In this document: piece by piece, positions 7,129 through 15,292 of the stretch
How positions within the stretch are numbered: the stretch's first letter is position 1
Layout of the letters: every line of letters starts with the position of its first letter
NCBI GenBank assembly: GCA_964458085.1
Contig: CAYWFF010000008.1
Coordinates: 1 to 31,254, forward strand
Length of the DNA stretch: 31,254 bases
Direction of reading: 5' to 3'
Source of the DNA: CAYWFF01 sp964458085
GTDB lineage: Bacteria > Patescibacteriota > Microgenomatia > UBA8517
Notes under the pieces: model-generated
What the model was told of the DNA's origin: nothing
The model's database searches: none
Seen by the model: the letters and a program-made list of their open reading frames with translations, nothing else
Position numbers and translations under genes: made by a program

Positions 7129-7539
7129 TTACTTTTTATCGGGAAGGAGTATTTTGACAAATTCTGCAATTACTGCTATTACCGTACCGAAAATCGCTAT
7201 AAGAAAAATAAAGGGCACAAACTGTTTAAAAGGATTAAGCGGTGTCCCTGCTAAGTCAAATGGAAAAACGGCAAAAAGCAACCACAAAAACCAAATGGCT
7301 AAAATATTAAGAAGAATTTGTAATGCAGCTTTAAAACGCTTTTCATCAAAAAATACCCATACTGCATTTGCAAAGATTGTTGCCCTGATAGAAAAATTGG
7401 CAACTGCAAGTGGTATAGACCAATCAGAAGTTACATATGAAGGGAAAAACGCACGTAAATTTTTGAAAACATACAAAATTAAAAAGTTAACAGCTATAGC
7501 GATAAGATAACCGAATTGTTTAGTTTTTCTATTTGGCAT
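7129..7539 (-). CDS. Four-helix membrane protein of unknown function
   Basis: A 136-residue protein with four predicted membrane segments (about residues 9-28, 43-63, 72-93 and 108-130) joined by short loops, an N-terminal basic patch (MPNRKTKQ) and a Lys-rich end (LLPDKK). I recognise no family. It follows the YkgJ-like gene by 23 nt and precedes the small Cys protein by 3 nt, so the three probably form one unit. Confidence 0.65.
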   Translation of the reverse strand: MPNRKTKQFGYLIAIAVNFLILYVFKNLRAFFPSYVTSDWSIPLAVANFSIRATIFANAVWVFFDEKRFKAALQILLNILAIWFLWLLFAVFPFDLAGTPLNPFKQFVPFIFLIAIFGTVIAVIAEFVKILLPDKK

Positions 7540-7562
7540 TCTTTAGTATTACGCAACAACTG

Positions 7563-7847
7563 TTACGGGTAACGTCCGTTAAAGTCTCTGGCCTGTAGGC
7601 ATGTAAACGAACCGGGTTGAGTGTTTTTACAACATTCAGGCTGTTTTGGTCTGCCGTGCAAAGTACAATGATTGTTTATATCCAAGTATGCACAACTATA
7701 AAGTAAATATCCACGTCCGCTATTTACAATGTTGCTTCCCGCTTTCTTTAACATCTCAGCTTCGGACAAAGAGAACTGATAATCAACTATCGGACATGCA
7801 CAACAATCGGCGTCACAGTCTTCGAGACATTTAAATTCTACTGGCAT
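7563..7847 (-). CDS. YkgJ-like Cys-cluster (metal-chelating) small protein
   Basis: A 94-residue protein with at least 10 Cys. The N-terminal cluster CLEDCDADCCACP is followed by SCAYLDINNHCTLHGRPKQP and ECCKNTQPGSFTC. The segment C-x-YLD-x-x-x-x-C-x-x-H/Y-x-RP-x-x-C resembles the CxFLxxxxCxIYxxRPxxCR pattern of the YkgJ/UPF0153 family, annotated as zinc- or iron-chelating. The fit is partial because the chain is shorter and the first cluster is denser. The biochemical role of the family is unknown. The ATG is 6 nt from a perfect TATAAT. Confidence 0.65.
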   Translation of the reverse strand: MPVEFKCLEDCDADCCACPIVDYQFSLSEAEMLKKAGSNIVNSGRGYLLYSCAYLDINNHCTLHGRPKQPECCKNTQPGSFTCLQARDFNGRYP

Positions 7848-7853
7848 AATTGT

Positions 7854-7859
7854 ATTATA
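7854..7859 (-). promoter_or_regulatory. -10 box for the YkgJ-like gene
   Basis: A perfect TATAAT on the minus strand ends 6 nt before the ATG at 7847, which predicts a leaderless message. No clear -35. Confidence 0.5.
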
Positions 7860-7935
7860 TCCCCAAAATCTAGTAGAAGGCTTCGGGTGTTAGAAGACTG
7901 GCTTTGCACGGTTGTCGTACGGTACATTTTTAAAA

Positions 7936-9237
7936 TTAGGGTGTGGGAAATTTTTTACAAAGGGATTTTACTTCTGATGCAATGTTTTTCAGGAACTTAT
8001 CTTTTTTAATCCTGGCTTTATAATCTTTCAGAAAAATGGGGCGTTTTTCCTTTTCATCCGGCAGAAACTCTTCTTTAACATGATAAGTTATCTGCAAAAT
8101 CCAATTTGCAATTTTCTTCATTTCTTTTTCCTTCATTCCCCTTGTTGTAATTGCTGGAGTTCCGATTCGAACACCGGAGGGGTAAAACGGAGGCATCAAA
8201 TCAAAAGGAACTGAATTCCTGTTTGCTATAATCCCTGCGATTTCCAATGCTTCTGCTACTACATTACCTGATAGTTTCCGGGGACGAAGATCGATTACTA
8301 ATAAATGACTTTCCGTACCGTTTGAAACCAATGTCAAACCGCCTTTTTTCAGTTCGTCTGAAAGTATTTTTGCGTTTTTTACAACTTGTTCTCCGTATTT
8401 TACAAACTTTTTTGTACCTGCTTCCATAAGAGCCTGAGCTATACCTGCGGTTGTGTTGTTGTGAGGACCACCCTGCAACCCGGGAAATACGGCTTTGTCA
8501 ATTTTAACGGCTATTTCAGGATCTTTTTTTATTCCCTTAGCAGTCACCATTATCATTGCACCCCTGGGCCCTCGCAACGTCTTGTGAGTCGTGGTTGTGA
8601 CTACATGAGCATGGCGAACAGGTGATGGATAAACTCCGGCAATTACCAAGCCTGACACATGCGAGATATCTGCAACTAAATACGCACCCACAGAATCAGC
8701 GATATCTCCGAACTTTTTCCAATTTAGCTTTAAGGGGTATGCGGTTGTTCCGATCATTAATAGTTTCGGCTTTTCTTTTTTAACAAACTTTGCAAGTTTG
8801 TCGTAATCAATAAGTCCTTGTTCATCTAATTCAAATTGTACTGAAGTAAAATATTTACCGGAAAATGTGATGTTTGGTTGACCGTGAGTCAGATGTCCGC
8901 CGGCGGAAAGCGCAAGTCCCATCAGTTTATCTCCGGTGTTTAAAAGTGCAAATTGTACAGCGGAATTAGCGGGTGAACCGGAGTAAGGTTGTACATTTAC
9001 ATGTATAACACCAAATAAATTTTTAGCCTTCTCTTGGGCAAGAATTTCAGCTTCGTCTGCGTATTGATTTCCCTGATAATATCGTCTTCCGGGATACCCT
9101 TCAGAATATTTATTCATCAAAACACTTCCAACCGCATTCCTAACTGCTTTTGAAGCGTAGTTTTCAGAGGGAATGAGCATAAGAGTCTCACTCTGCCTTT
9201 TTTCTTCTTTTCTGATTAATGCCGATATTTTGTCCAT
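7936..9237 (-). CDS. glyA: Serine hydroxymethyltransferase
   Basis: PLP enzyme converting serine + THF to glycine + 5,10-CH2-THF, the main one-carbon entry point. The 433-residue chain has LIPSENYAS, NKYSEGYPGRRYYQGNQYAD, the His-rich GGHLTHG loop, the Asp/His PLP contacts in VADISHVSGL and the Schiff-base lysine K219 in TTTTHKTLRGPRG. All are canonical. It supplies CH2-THF to ThyA and FolD encoded nearby. The ATG at 9237 is 7 nt from an extended -10. Confidence 0.97.
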   Translation of the reverse strand: MDKISALIRKEEKRQSETLMLIPSENYASKAVRNAVGSVLMNKYSEGYPGRRYYQGNQYADEAEILAQEKAKNLFGVIHVNVQPYSGSPANSAVQFALLNTGDKLMGLALSAGGHLTHGQPNITFSGKYFTSVQFELDEQGLIDYDKLAKFVKKEKPKLLMIGTTAYPLKLNWKKFGDIADSVGAYLVADISHVSGLVIAGVYPSPVRHAHVVTTTTHKTLRGPRGAMIMVTAKGIKKDPEIAVKIDKAVFPGLQGGPHNNTTAGIAQALMEAGTKKFVKYGEQVVKNAKILSDELKKGGLTLVSNGTESHLLVIDLRPRKLSGNVVAEALEIAGIIANRNSVPFDLMPPFYPSGVRIGTPAITTRGMKEKEMKKIANWILQITYHVKEEFLPDEKEKRPIFLKDYKARIKKDKFLKNIASEVKSLCKKFPTP

Positions 9238-9244
9238 TGCAGAT

Positions 9245-9253
9245 AATATAACA
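9245..9253 (-). promoter_or_regulatory. Extended -10 for glyA
   Basis: TG-t-TATATT on the minus strand (hexamer 9250-9245) sits 7 nt before the glyA ATG. The -35 is poor. Confidence 0.5.
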
Positions 9254-9271
9254 TAAATATTTCTATTAAAT

Positions 9272-9886
9272 CTAAAAAATATGAGCTTTTTTTAGGATTG
9301 CAATTGTTTTATCATGTACTTCTGGTATGGTTTTTGAAGCATCAATAACTTTCCAAATTTTTGGGTACATTTTGCTTAGTTCCAAATAATTTCTTCTGAC
9401 TTTGTTATGAAAAACCGTCTTTTTAACATCATATCTATCTAGGTTCTGTTTTTTACTTTTCCTTGCAAATCCGATTTTCGGATCCAAATCATAATGAATT
9501 ACAAGATCAGGTATAAGATTGTTGGTAGCGATTTTGTTGATTTCGATTATAAAATTTTTCGATATGCCTTCACTTGATTGATATGCATATGTAGAATACC
9601 AATATCTGTCTAGAACTACTGTTTTCCCTTTTTTTAAAAGTGGAATTATGACACCGCGGATTAAGTTTGCTCTTGAAGAGACATAAGCATACATAGATGC
9701 ATGCGCATCTACTTTATAGTTATGAAGTCCCTGGACAGCATCACGTATTTTTTCCCCGAATTCAGTACTTCCTGGTTCATAAAAATATTTCCACTTTGGA
9801 AACTTTTTCTTTAGTAACTCTACTTGTGTTGATTTTCCACAAGCTACACCACCCTCAATCACAATAAACTTCCCTTTATTTTGCAT
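9272..9886 (-). CDS. tmk: Thymidylate kinase-like protein
   Basis: dTMP kinase family P-loop protein, 204 aa from the ATG at 9886 (MQNKGKFIVIEGGVACGKST); a TTG three codons upstream is an alternative. The Walker A is GGVACGKST (residues 12-20), the DR(Y/W) substrate motif is VVLDRYWYSTYAYQ, and the LID region carries DRYD near KSKKQNLDRYD. It makes dTDP from the dTMP produced by ThyA. The start overlaps the end of the DNPH1-like gene by 11 nt. The sequence is divergent in the LID, so a related deoxynucleoside kinase cannot be excluded. Confidence 0.85.
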   Translation of the reverse strand: MQNKGKFIVIEGGVACGKSTQVELLKKKFPKWKYFYEPGSTEFGEKIRDAVQGLHNYKVDAHASMYAYVSSRANLIRGVIIPLLKKGKTVVLDRYWYSTYAYQSSEGISKNFIIEINKIATNNLIPDLVIHYDLDPKIGFARKSKKQNLDRYDVKKTVFHNKVRRNYLELSKMYPKIWKVIDASKTIPEVHDKTIAILKKAHIF

Positions 9887-10313
9887 ATTTTTCAAAAAAA
9901 TTCACCAAGATTTGCTGAATATTCTTTTCATCATAAAAAGCAAATTTAAACTTTTTGTAATCAGTCCCGTCTAAAAATGCCGAGTAAGAATTCTTTTCTA
10001 AACTTTTATGCCGTAAAAGTAAAATTGGCAAATTACAATCCTCAGCGAATCGATGCTCATAACCCACTCCATGAGAATATTGAGAAACCTCAGCTATAAA
10101 AGCATCACTTGAAGCTATCCATCTTTTGTCCCGTTTCATAATTCTTTTCCTGTCGGTGAGTATTTTTGCCCCAGCGTAACCAGGAAGTGTCAAGACAACG
10201 TTTTTTTTGGTAACAACTTTGTGTCCAAGTTTTTCAAGAGTATCTGAAATTAAAATAAGGTTTTTCGCAAACTCTCTACCTCCAGCGATTGATCCGGCAA
10301 GATATATTTTCAT
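9876..10313 (-). CDS. DNPH1/RCL-like deoxynucleoside 5'-monophosphate N-glycosidase
   Basis: The 145-residue protein starts KIYLAGSIAGGRE, matching the (F/L)CGSIRGGRE start of human DNPH1 (Rcl), and continues with IMKRDKRWIASSDAFIAEVSQYSHGVGYE, matching the DNPH1 segment with the catalytic Glu and GVGYE. The family is a branch of the nucleoside 2-deoxyribosyltransferases; DNPH1 cleaves dNMPs to free base and deoxyribose 5-phosphate. Its overlap with tmk and divergence from thyA (54 nt) suggest a role in sanitising or salvaging dNMPs. A deoxyribosyltransferase is the main alternative. Confidence 0.8.
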   Translation of the reverse strand: MKIYLAGSIAGGREFAKNLILISDTLEKLGHKVVTKKNVVLTLPGYAGAKILTDRKRIMKRDKRWIASSDAFIAEVSQYSHGVGYEHRFAEDCNLPILLLRHKSLEKNSYSAFLDGTDYKKFKFAFYDEKNIQQILVNFFEKYAK

Positions 10314-10367
10314 TGGATGTTTCTAGTAGACATCATAGTAACAATTGAGTATCCTTACAACTAGAAA

Positions 10368-11300
10368 ATGCTGCAATACCAAGAGTTACTTAAGGACATA
10401 TTAAACAATGGTTACGAAGAGAAAAACGAAAGAACCGGCACAGGAACTCTGAAAGTATTCGGCAGACAAATACGTTTTGATTTTGCCAAAGGCTTTCCCC
10501 TTTTAACTACCAAAAAAATGTATACCCGAGGGATAACCCATGAACTTTTATGGATGCTTAAGGGAGACACTAACATTCAATATTTGGTAAAAAACAATGT
10601 AAACATCTGGAACGAATGGGCATTTCAGCCTTACCTTGAGAAAAATAATCTAGACTCCAAATTTCCAAAGTATTCTGAAGAGTGGAGGGCTGAAATGCAA
10701 AAGTTTGCTCAAAAAGTAGCGGAGGACGATAATTTTGCAAAAAAATGGGGTGATCTGGGACCTGTTTACGGCAAACAGTGGCGGAAATGGAAAACCACTG
10801 AAGGTGAAGAAATTGATCAATTGGCAGAGGCAATAGATCAGATTAAAAACAATCCCGCATCAAGACGGATAATTGTCAGCGGATGGAATGTAGGAGATAT
10901 CCAAAAGTTAATCAAAGACAAAAACGGAGCCCCGCCGCTTTGCCATACTCTGTATCAATTCTCTGTTACTGACGGTAAGCTTTCCTGTCAATTGTATCAA
11001 CGGAGTGCGGACACTTTTCTTGGTGTGCCTTTCAATATCGCTTCTTATTCTCTTTTGACTTTGATTATCGCTCATATTTGCAGTCTTAAGCCGGGTGAAT
11101 TTGTCCACACATTCGGTGATGTTCATATTTATTTAAATCATATAGATCAAGCCAAAGAATTGCTTTCCCGGAAACCGTTTCCGCTACCAACATTAAAAAT
11201 AAATCCTAAAGTCAAAAATATTGATGAATTGACGTTTGACGACATCGCAATCGAAAATTACCAATCCCACCCCGCAATCAAAGCCGAGATATCAGTGTAA
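10368..11300 (+). CDS. thyA: Thymidylate synthase ThyA
   Basis: Converts dUMP + CH2-THF to dTMP + DHF. The 310-residue chain has the N-terminal RTGTGTLKVFG, the catalytic Cys192 in GAPPLCHTLYQFSV, the phosphate-binding Arg in QLYQRSADTFLGVPFNIASYSLLT and the C-terminal IENYQSHPAIKAEISV (ends with V, as is functionally required in the family). It is longer than the 264-residue E. coli enzyme because of an insert around residues 90-125, as in Lactobacillus-type ThyA. FolA encoded downstream recycles its DHF product. Confidence 0.97.
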   Translation: MLQYQELLKDILNNGYEEKNERTGTGTLKVFGRQIRFDFAKGFPLLTTKKMYTRGITHELLWMLKGDTNIQYLVKNNVNIWNEWAFQPYLEKNNLDSKFPKYSEEWRAEMQKFAQKVAEDDNFAKKWGDLGPVYGKQWRKWKTTEGEEIDQLAEAIDQIKNNPASRRIIVSGWNVGDIQKLIKDKNGAPPLCHTLYQFSVTDGKLSCQLYQRSADTFLGVPFNIASYSLLTLIIAHICSLKPGEFVHTFGDVHIYLNHIDQAKELLSRKPFPLPTLKINPKVKNIDELTFDDIAIENYQSHPAIKAEISV

Positions 11301-11340
11301 ATAAATTTAATAGACATGAAATTTGTTCTAAACATCTAAT

Positions 11341-11631
11341 GTGAACAAAACTTACTTTGTTTATATCCTTGGAAGTTAATCTTTAACGCTATATATAGGA
11401 ATTACTTCCAATCTTAATCAAAGAGTATATCAACATAAAAATAATGTTGTTAAAGGCTTTACACAAAGGTATCAAATTCATAAGTTGCTTTATTTTGAAG
11501 TATTTTCAAATTCAATTGATGCAATAAAAAGAGAAAAACAATTAAAAAATTGGCATAGAAAATGGAAGTTTAATTTAATTAATAAAACTAATCCAAAACT
11601 TATTGATCTTTATTCAGAGATCCTGAAATGA
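11341..11631 (+). pseudogene. GIY-YIG nuclease gene with in-frame stop
   Basis: Reading from GTG at 11341, the frame gives VNKTYFVYILGS, a TAA stop (11377-11379), then SLTLYIGITSNLNQRVYQHK and on to KREKQLKNWHRKWKFNLIN and IDLYSEILK, ending at TGA 11629-11631. This is the small UPF0213/YhbQ-type GIY-YIG layout: (Y)VYIL ... LYIGxTxxLxxRVxxHK ... REKQLKxWxRxWKxxLI. The stop falls where a codon, possibly Lys AAA, would be expected, so a single base change may have killed it. No ATG, GTG or TTG follows the stop before the core, so internal restart is unlikely. Its last codons and stop lie inside a palindromic repeat (11617-11644). Confidence 0.8.
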
Positions 11632-11698
11632 ATTCAGGATGACGTAAAATTAATTACTTCCTCCTTATATTTGTCATGCTGAACTTGTTTCAGCATCT
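11617..11698. repeat. Inverted pair of REP-like palindromes
   Basis: Left unit 11617-11644 has stem ATCCTGAA (11620-11627), 5-nt loop, TTCAGGAT (11633-11640). Right unit 11672-11698 has ATGCTGAA (11676-11683), 5-nt loop, TTCAGCAT (11689-11696). The reverse complement of the right unit matches the left at 21 of 27 positions, and two of the differences are a compensatory C-G to G-C swap in the stem. The units face each other across a 27-nt spacer, like a BIME-type pair. The right unit sits where the -35 of folA would be. Confidence 0.8.
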
Positions 11699-11708
11699 AT
11701 AAGTTTGA

Positions 11709-11717
11709 TGCTACAAT
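11709..11717 (+). promoter_or_regulatory. Extended -10 for folA
   Basis: TG-c-TACAAT with the hexamer at 11712-11717 lies 6 nt before the folA ATG (11724), which predicts a leaderless message. The upstream region is the REP-like palindrome. Confidence 0.5.
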
Positions 11718-11723
11718 TTTATA

Positions 11724-12218
11724 ATGCAGATCTCAATCATAGTTGCCATTGCTGACAATTGGGTTATCGGAGACAAAAACAAACTTCCCTGGTACTTACC
11801 CGCTGACTTGAAACACTTTAAAGAAATTACAACAGGCCACCACATCATTATGGGGAAAAATACTTATATTTCTATCGGCCGGCCACTTCCCAACCGTACC
11901 AATATTGTTTTATGCGACGATCCTGCTTTTTCAGCAGAAGGTGTAAAAGTGGTCAATTCTCCTGAGGAAGCTTTAGAATTAGCAAGGAAAAACGGTGAAA
12001 CAGAAGTCTTTATAATCGGTGGCGGAATGGTATATAGAACTTTCTTTCCCTTAGCTAAAAAACTGTATTTAACCTGCGTTAAAGCACAAATTAAAGGAAA
12101 TATCACTTTCCCCGAATTCAGTTTAAATAACTGGAAACTAATTTCACAAGAACTTCACAATAAAGATGAGAAAAACCCCTATGATTATGAATTCCAAGTG
12201 TATGAAAGAAAAGCTTAA
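11724..12218 (+). CDS. folA: Dihydrofolate reductase
   Basis: NADPH-dependent reduction of DHF to THF. The 164-residue protein has VAIADNWVIGDKNKLPWYLPADLKHFK with the catalytic Asp28, then HHIIMGKNTYISIGRPLPNR for NADPH binding, then EVFIIGGGMVYRTFFPLAKKLYLT. Length and order are normal. It completes the thymidylate cycle with thyA and glyA. Confidence 0.96.
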   Translation: MQISIIVAIADNWVIGDKNKLPWYLPADLKHFKEITTGHHIIMGKNTYISIGRPLPNRTNIVLCDDPAFSAEGVKVVNSPEEALELARKNGETEVFIIGGGMVYRTFFPLAKKLYLTCVKAQIKGNITFPEFSLNNWKLISQELHNKDEKNPYDYEFQVYERKA

Positions 12219-12265
12219 ACAAAGGTTTGCCAGTACGTGCAAAGTTTATTTAATAGGAATTATTC

Positions 12266-12859
12266 TTATATTTTAGTTAAATATGGAAGGAATGCTTTGG
12301 ACCAATAGGTCAAACTATTGCGATAGTATTCAAGCTCCGACAAAGTTACGAATTTCCCGTCTATCAATCCATTGTCTGAAGTTGTTTCGTAATTTTCACT
12401 ATTACCTTCGTATAACCAAATCAGACCAACATGAACTCTATTTACAGGTGTGTCATGCAATTTCACTAAACCAATAAATTGTTTACTTACTATTAACCCT
12501 TTGTAATTTATTTCTTCCTTAAACTCTCTTTCAGTTGCTTGCGCAATATCTTTGTCGGTATCATCTACATGTCCTCCCAAAAAAATCGGCCACATATCAT
12601 GCAACCTTCCTTCGTTTCCAGTTTTGGGTATCCGGTGGATAAATATTTTTTGACCACACTTAAGAACAATCTGCGGAATAATCTGTTGATAATCCTCATT
12701 TTCTTCTACATCTAATCTCTTTTTGTACTCTGCATGTTTGTTAATGGTAACTAATAATTCTTCTTTGTTTTCTGTAATTATTCCTTCTTTTATTCCCTTA
12801 GGAAACAATACGTTTGTTTTAATTACCATTACCTTTTGTTCGCCTTTTGTGCTAGCCAT
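12266..12859 (-). CDS. Nudix-domain hydrolase-like protein
   Basis: A 197-residue protein with a Nudix-like box GGHVDDTDKDIAQATEREFKEEI around residues 93-117. The REFKEE part fits the REUXEE core, but the spacing from the Gly is one residue longer than the strict GX5EX7REUXEE pattern and Asp replaces the first Glu. Substrate is unknown. It has a visible Shine-Dalgarno GGAG (12869-12866) 6 nt before the ATG, unlike most genes here. It is flanked by folA (convergent) and the topA block. Confidence 0.7.
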   Translation of the reverse strand: MASTKGEQKVMVIKTNVLFPKGIKEGIITENKEELLVTINKHAEYKKRLDVEENEDYQQIIPQIVLKCGQKIFIHRIPKTGNEGRLHDMWPIFLGGHVDDTDKDIAQATEREFKEEINYKGLIVSKQFIGLVKLHDTPVNRVHVGLIWLYEGNSENYETTSDNGLIDGKFVTLSELEYYRNSLTYWSKAFLPYLTKI

Positions 12860-12941
12860 TATTTACTCCAATCTATTATTAGAATAGCATTCTTACACAT
12901 TTTTCTTAAGTACTTTAAAGGTACACAAAACCTTTTATCGA

Positions 12942-13148
12942 TTATTCCTCTTGCACAATTAGTAAAGGAGGAATTAACCGCATCTCCAGTGTAAGACTTT
13001 CCATTTGATGAGTATTTTCGAGAAGAAAATCCCTGAGGTGTGCCAGATATTCAAAGTTCTCATCTACTCCATAAAGAGGATGTTCGCGGGTGGGTAAATT
13101 ATAAAGTGCCGCTCCGAAAGTTTGCGGGTGACCAAATTCTGGTGCCAT
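12942..13148 (-). CDS. Small hypothetical protein downstream of topA
   Basis: A 68-residue reading frame starting 9 nt after the topA stop in the same direction (APEFGHPQTFGAALYNLPTR ... ENFEYLAHLRDFLLEN). I recognise no family, there is no signal peptide and the amino-acid mix is plausible for a soluble protein. It could be a real small gene cotranscribed with topA, or chance. Confidence 0.45.
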   Translation of the reverse strand: MAPEFGHPQTFGAALYNLPTREHPLYGVDENFEYLAHLRDFLLENTHQMESLTLEMRLIPPLLIVQEE

Positions 13149-13157
13149 TTTTCTAAA

Positions 13158-15185
13158 TTAAGAAGCAGATTCTGTTTCGATAGCGTCAGCCTTCTTCTGA
13201 GGATTTGTCCAACTTGCCCATTTACAGTCAGGGTAAGTGGAGCAGCCAAAAAACGTTCTTCCTTTGCCGGTGCGTTTCACTACTACGTCTCCCTTACCGC
13301 AATCAGGACATTTCATGTCAATTTTTTCAATATATTTTTCAGTATATTTGCAGTCAGGGAAACGTTCACATGAGATAAACTTACCGAAACGACCAAGCCT
13401 AATAACTAACTCCCCTTCTTTGCATTCAGGACATTTCCTTCCCAGTTTTTCAGTTTCAATTTTTACCCTTTTAGCATCTTTTTCAACAGATGTTAACTTT
13501 TTCTCAAACGGTTTCCAAAAAGTGCCAATGACGTCTTTCCACTTTTCTTCTCCTTTGGCAATGTTGTCCAAACTGTCTTCCATTTTGGCTGTGAAAGAGT
13601 ATTCAACTTCCGCCGGAAAATTGGAGACCAGAAAATCATTGACAGCCATTCCCACACTGGTCGGAAAAAACTTGCCTTCGGTTTTTTCTACATATTGCCT
13701 ATCCTGAATGGTTGAAATTGTCGGTGCATACGTAGAAGGTCTGCCAATGCCTAGTTTTTCTAATGTTTTAATGAGAGACGCTTCATTGAAACGGGCCGGT
13801 GGTTGGGTGAATTTTTGCTGAGGATCAAGGGAAATTAGATCAAGTGCTTCGTCTTTAACTACGTTAGGTAAACTAACAACTGTGTCTTCCGTAGCTTTTA
13901 ATGGCATCACTTTCCGCCATCCGTCAAATTTCATAACTTGACCTGATGCACGAAGCAAATATTCCCTGTTATTTTTTGCTGTAACTGAAATTTTTGTTTC
14001 ATCGAAGACCGAGTCACTCATTTGGGATGCTACGAATCTTTTCCAAACTAGATCATAAAGTTTTTTCTCTTCAGGACGTACGTCTCCATTCACTTCTTTT
14101 GCAACGTGTGTCGGTCTTATAGCTTCATGGGCTTCCTGTGCAACTTTTGCTTTTGTTTTATAAAACCTGGGGTTTTCAGGAATATAATCCTTGCCGAATT
14201 GTTTTTCGACAAACGGCCTTAGCTTTGCAATTGCCTCTTTTGAAATATTTGTTGAATCCGTTCTGTGATAAGTAATAAGTCCCTGCTCGTAAAGTTTTTG
14301 AGCTATGCTCATGGTACGTTTCGCAGACCAGCCAAAAAGTCTTGAACCCGCTTGAGTCAAAGTTGAAGTAGTAAAAGGAGGATATGGACCTTTTCGGACT
14401 TCTTTTTTAACCACATCTGAAACGAAATATGTAGCTTTTTCTAGATCAGTTAATATTTCTTTTGCTTGCTTTTCATTATTAACTTCAGCTTTTTTGTCAC
14501 CTATTCTGGCAAGCTGAACGCTAAACTTATTACTTTGTGCTTTCTCTTTGGCGCTTTTTACAATTGCGTAAAGTTCCCAATATTCTACTGCTTTAAAAGC
14601 TTCGATCTCACGCTCTTTCTCAACTATTAACCTTACTGCCACTGACTGAACCCGACCTGCAGAAAGTCCGCGCCGGACTTTTTTCCATAACAAAGGTGAT
14701 AATTTGTAACCTACCAGTCTGTCTAAAACTCTTCTCGCTGTTTGTGCATCTACCAAAGCTTTATCAACTTTCCCGGGGTGGGCAATAGCATCATCTACTG
14801 CATTTTTGGTGATTTCATGAAATACTATCCGCTTAATCTTATCTTCCTTAGTTTTTGCTATTTTAGTAACTTTGCCGTTTTTTGATACTTTTTGAGTCAA
14901 AATATCCTGAACATGCATGGCTATCGCCTCCCCCTCCCTGTCAGGATCTGTTGCTATATATATTTCTCCCGCTTCTTTGGCCGCATTTCTTATCTCGGCG
15001 ATTACATCCCGTTTTTTAGAAACTACTGCATAATCAGGCTTAAATCCGTTTTCAATATCCACACTCAACTTGCTTTTCGGCAGGTCTTTTATGTGTCCCA
15101 TGGTTGCATGAACCGCATATTCAGAACCCAAAAAGCGGTTTAATGTCCGAGCTTTCGTTGGCGACTCGACAATAATTAACTTCAT
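13158..15185 (-). CDS. topA: DNA topoisomerase I (type IA)
   Basis: Relaxes negative supercoils. The 675-residue protein has the Toprim domain at the start (KLIIVESPTKARTLNRFLG, ATDPDREGEAIA with the DxDxE-type acidic cluster), then HEITKNAVDDAI, RRVLDRLVGYKLSPLLW and the active-site Tyr in GLITYHRTDSTNIS (usual MRTDS is HRTDS). Two C-terminal zinc-ribbon repeats follow (CPECKEGELV ... CERFPDCKY and CPDCGKGDVV ... CSTYPDCKW, about residues 580-655). It follows dprA, an adjacency seen in many bacteria. Confidence 0.97.
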   Translation of the reverse strand: MKLIIVESPTKARTLNRFLGSEYAVHATMGHIKDLPKSKLSVDIENGFKPDYAVVSKKRDVIAEIRNAAKEAGEIYIATDPDREGEAIAMHVQDILTQKVSKNGKVTKIAKTKEDKIKRIVFHEITKNAVDDAIAHPGKVDKALVDAQTARRVLDRLVGYKLSPLLWKKVRRGLSAGRVQSVAVRLIVEKEREIEAFKAVEYWELYAIVKSAKEKAQSNKFSVQLARIGDKKAEVNNEKQAKEILTDLEKATYFVSDVVKKEVRKGPYPPFTTSTLTQAGSRLFGWSAKRTMSIAQKLYEQGLITYHRTDSTNISKEAIAKLRPFVEKQFGKDYIPENPRFYKTKAKVAQEAHEAIRPTHVAKEVNGDVRPEEKKLYDLVWKRFVASQMSDSVFDETKISVTAKNNREYLLRASGQVMKFDGWRKVMPLKATEDTVVSLPNVVKDEALDLISLDPQQKFTQPPARFNEASLIKTLEKLGIGRPSTYAPTISTIQDRQYVEKTEGKFFPTSVGMAVNDFLVSNFPAEVEYSFTAKMEDSLDNIAKGEEKWKDVIGTFWKPFEKKLTSVEKDAKRVKIETEKLGRKCPECKEGELVIRLGRFGKFISCERFPDCKYTEKYIEKIDMKCPDCGKGDVVVKRTGKGRTFFGCSTYPDCKWASWTNPQKKADAIETESAS

Positions 15186-15203
15186 AATAATACTTATCTA
15201 CTA

Positions 15204-15292
15204 ATTAATACGAATGCTGCGAATGTCTATGAATTAATAAAATTCGTAGTTATTAGTGTCATTCGCGTACCTATTCGTTGCATTCGTGTTAG
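15204..15292. repeat. Dispersed repeat copy 1 (topA-dprA spacer)
   Basis: The spacer is filled by GAAT-rich arms that are imperfect inverted copies of each other (15209-15235 against 15242-15288, sharing ACGAATGC and TACGAATT cores). The unit 15209-15235 matches 22004-22030 at 24 of 27 positions. The right arm reaches the dprA stop codon. Confidence 0.7.

Noticed and set aside
11377..11379. Stop-codon reassignment as explanation of the TAA in the GIY-YIG frame
   Set aside because: Other genes here end with TAA, TAG and TGA and show no internal stops; a pseudogene is simpler. Known recoding in some related groups concerns UGA.
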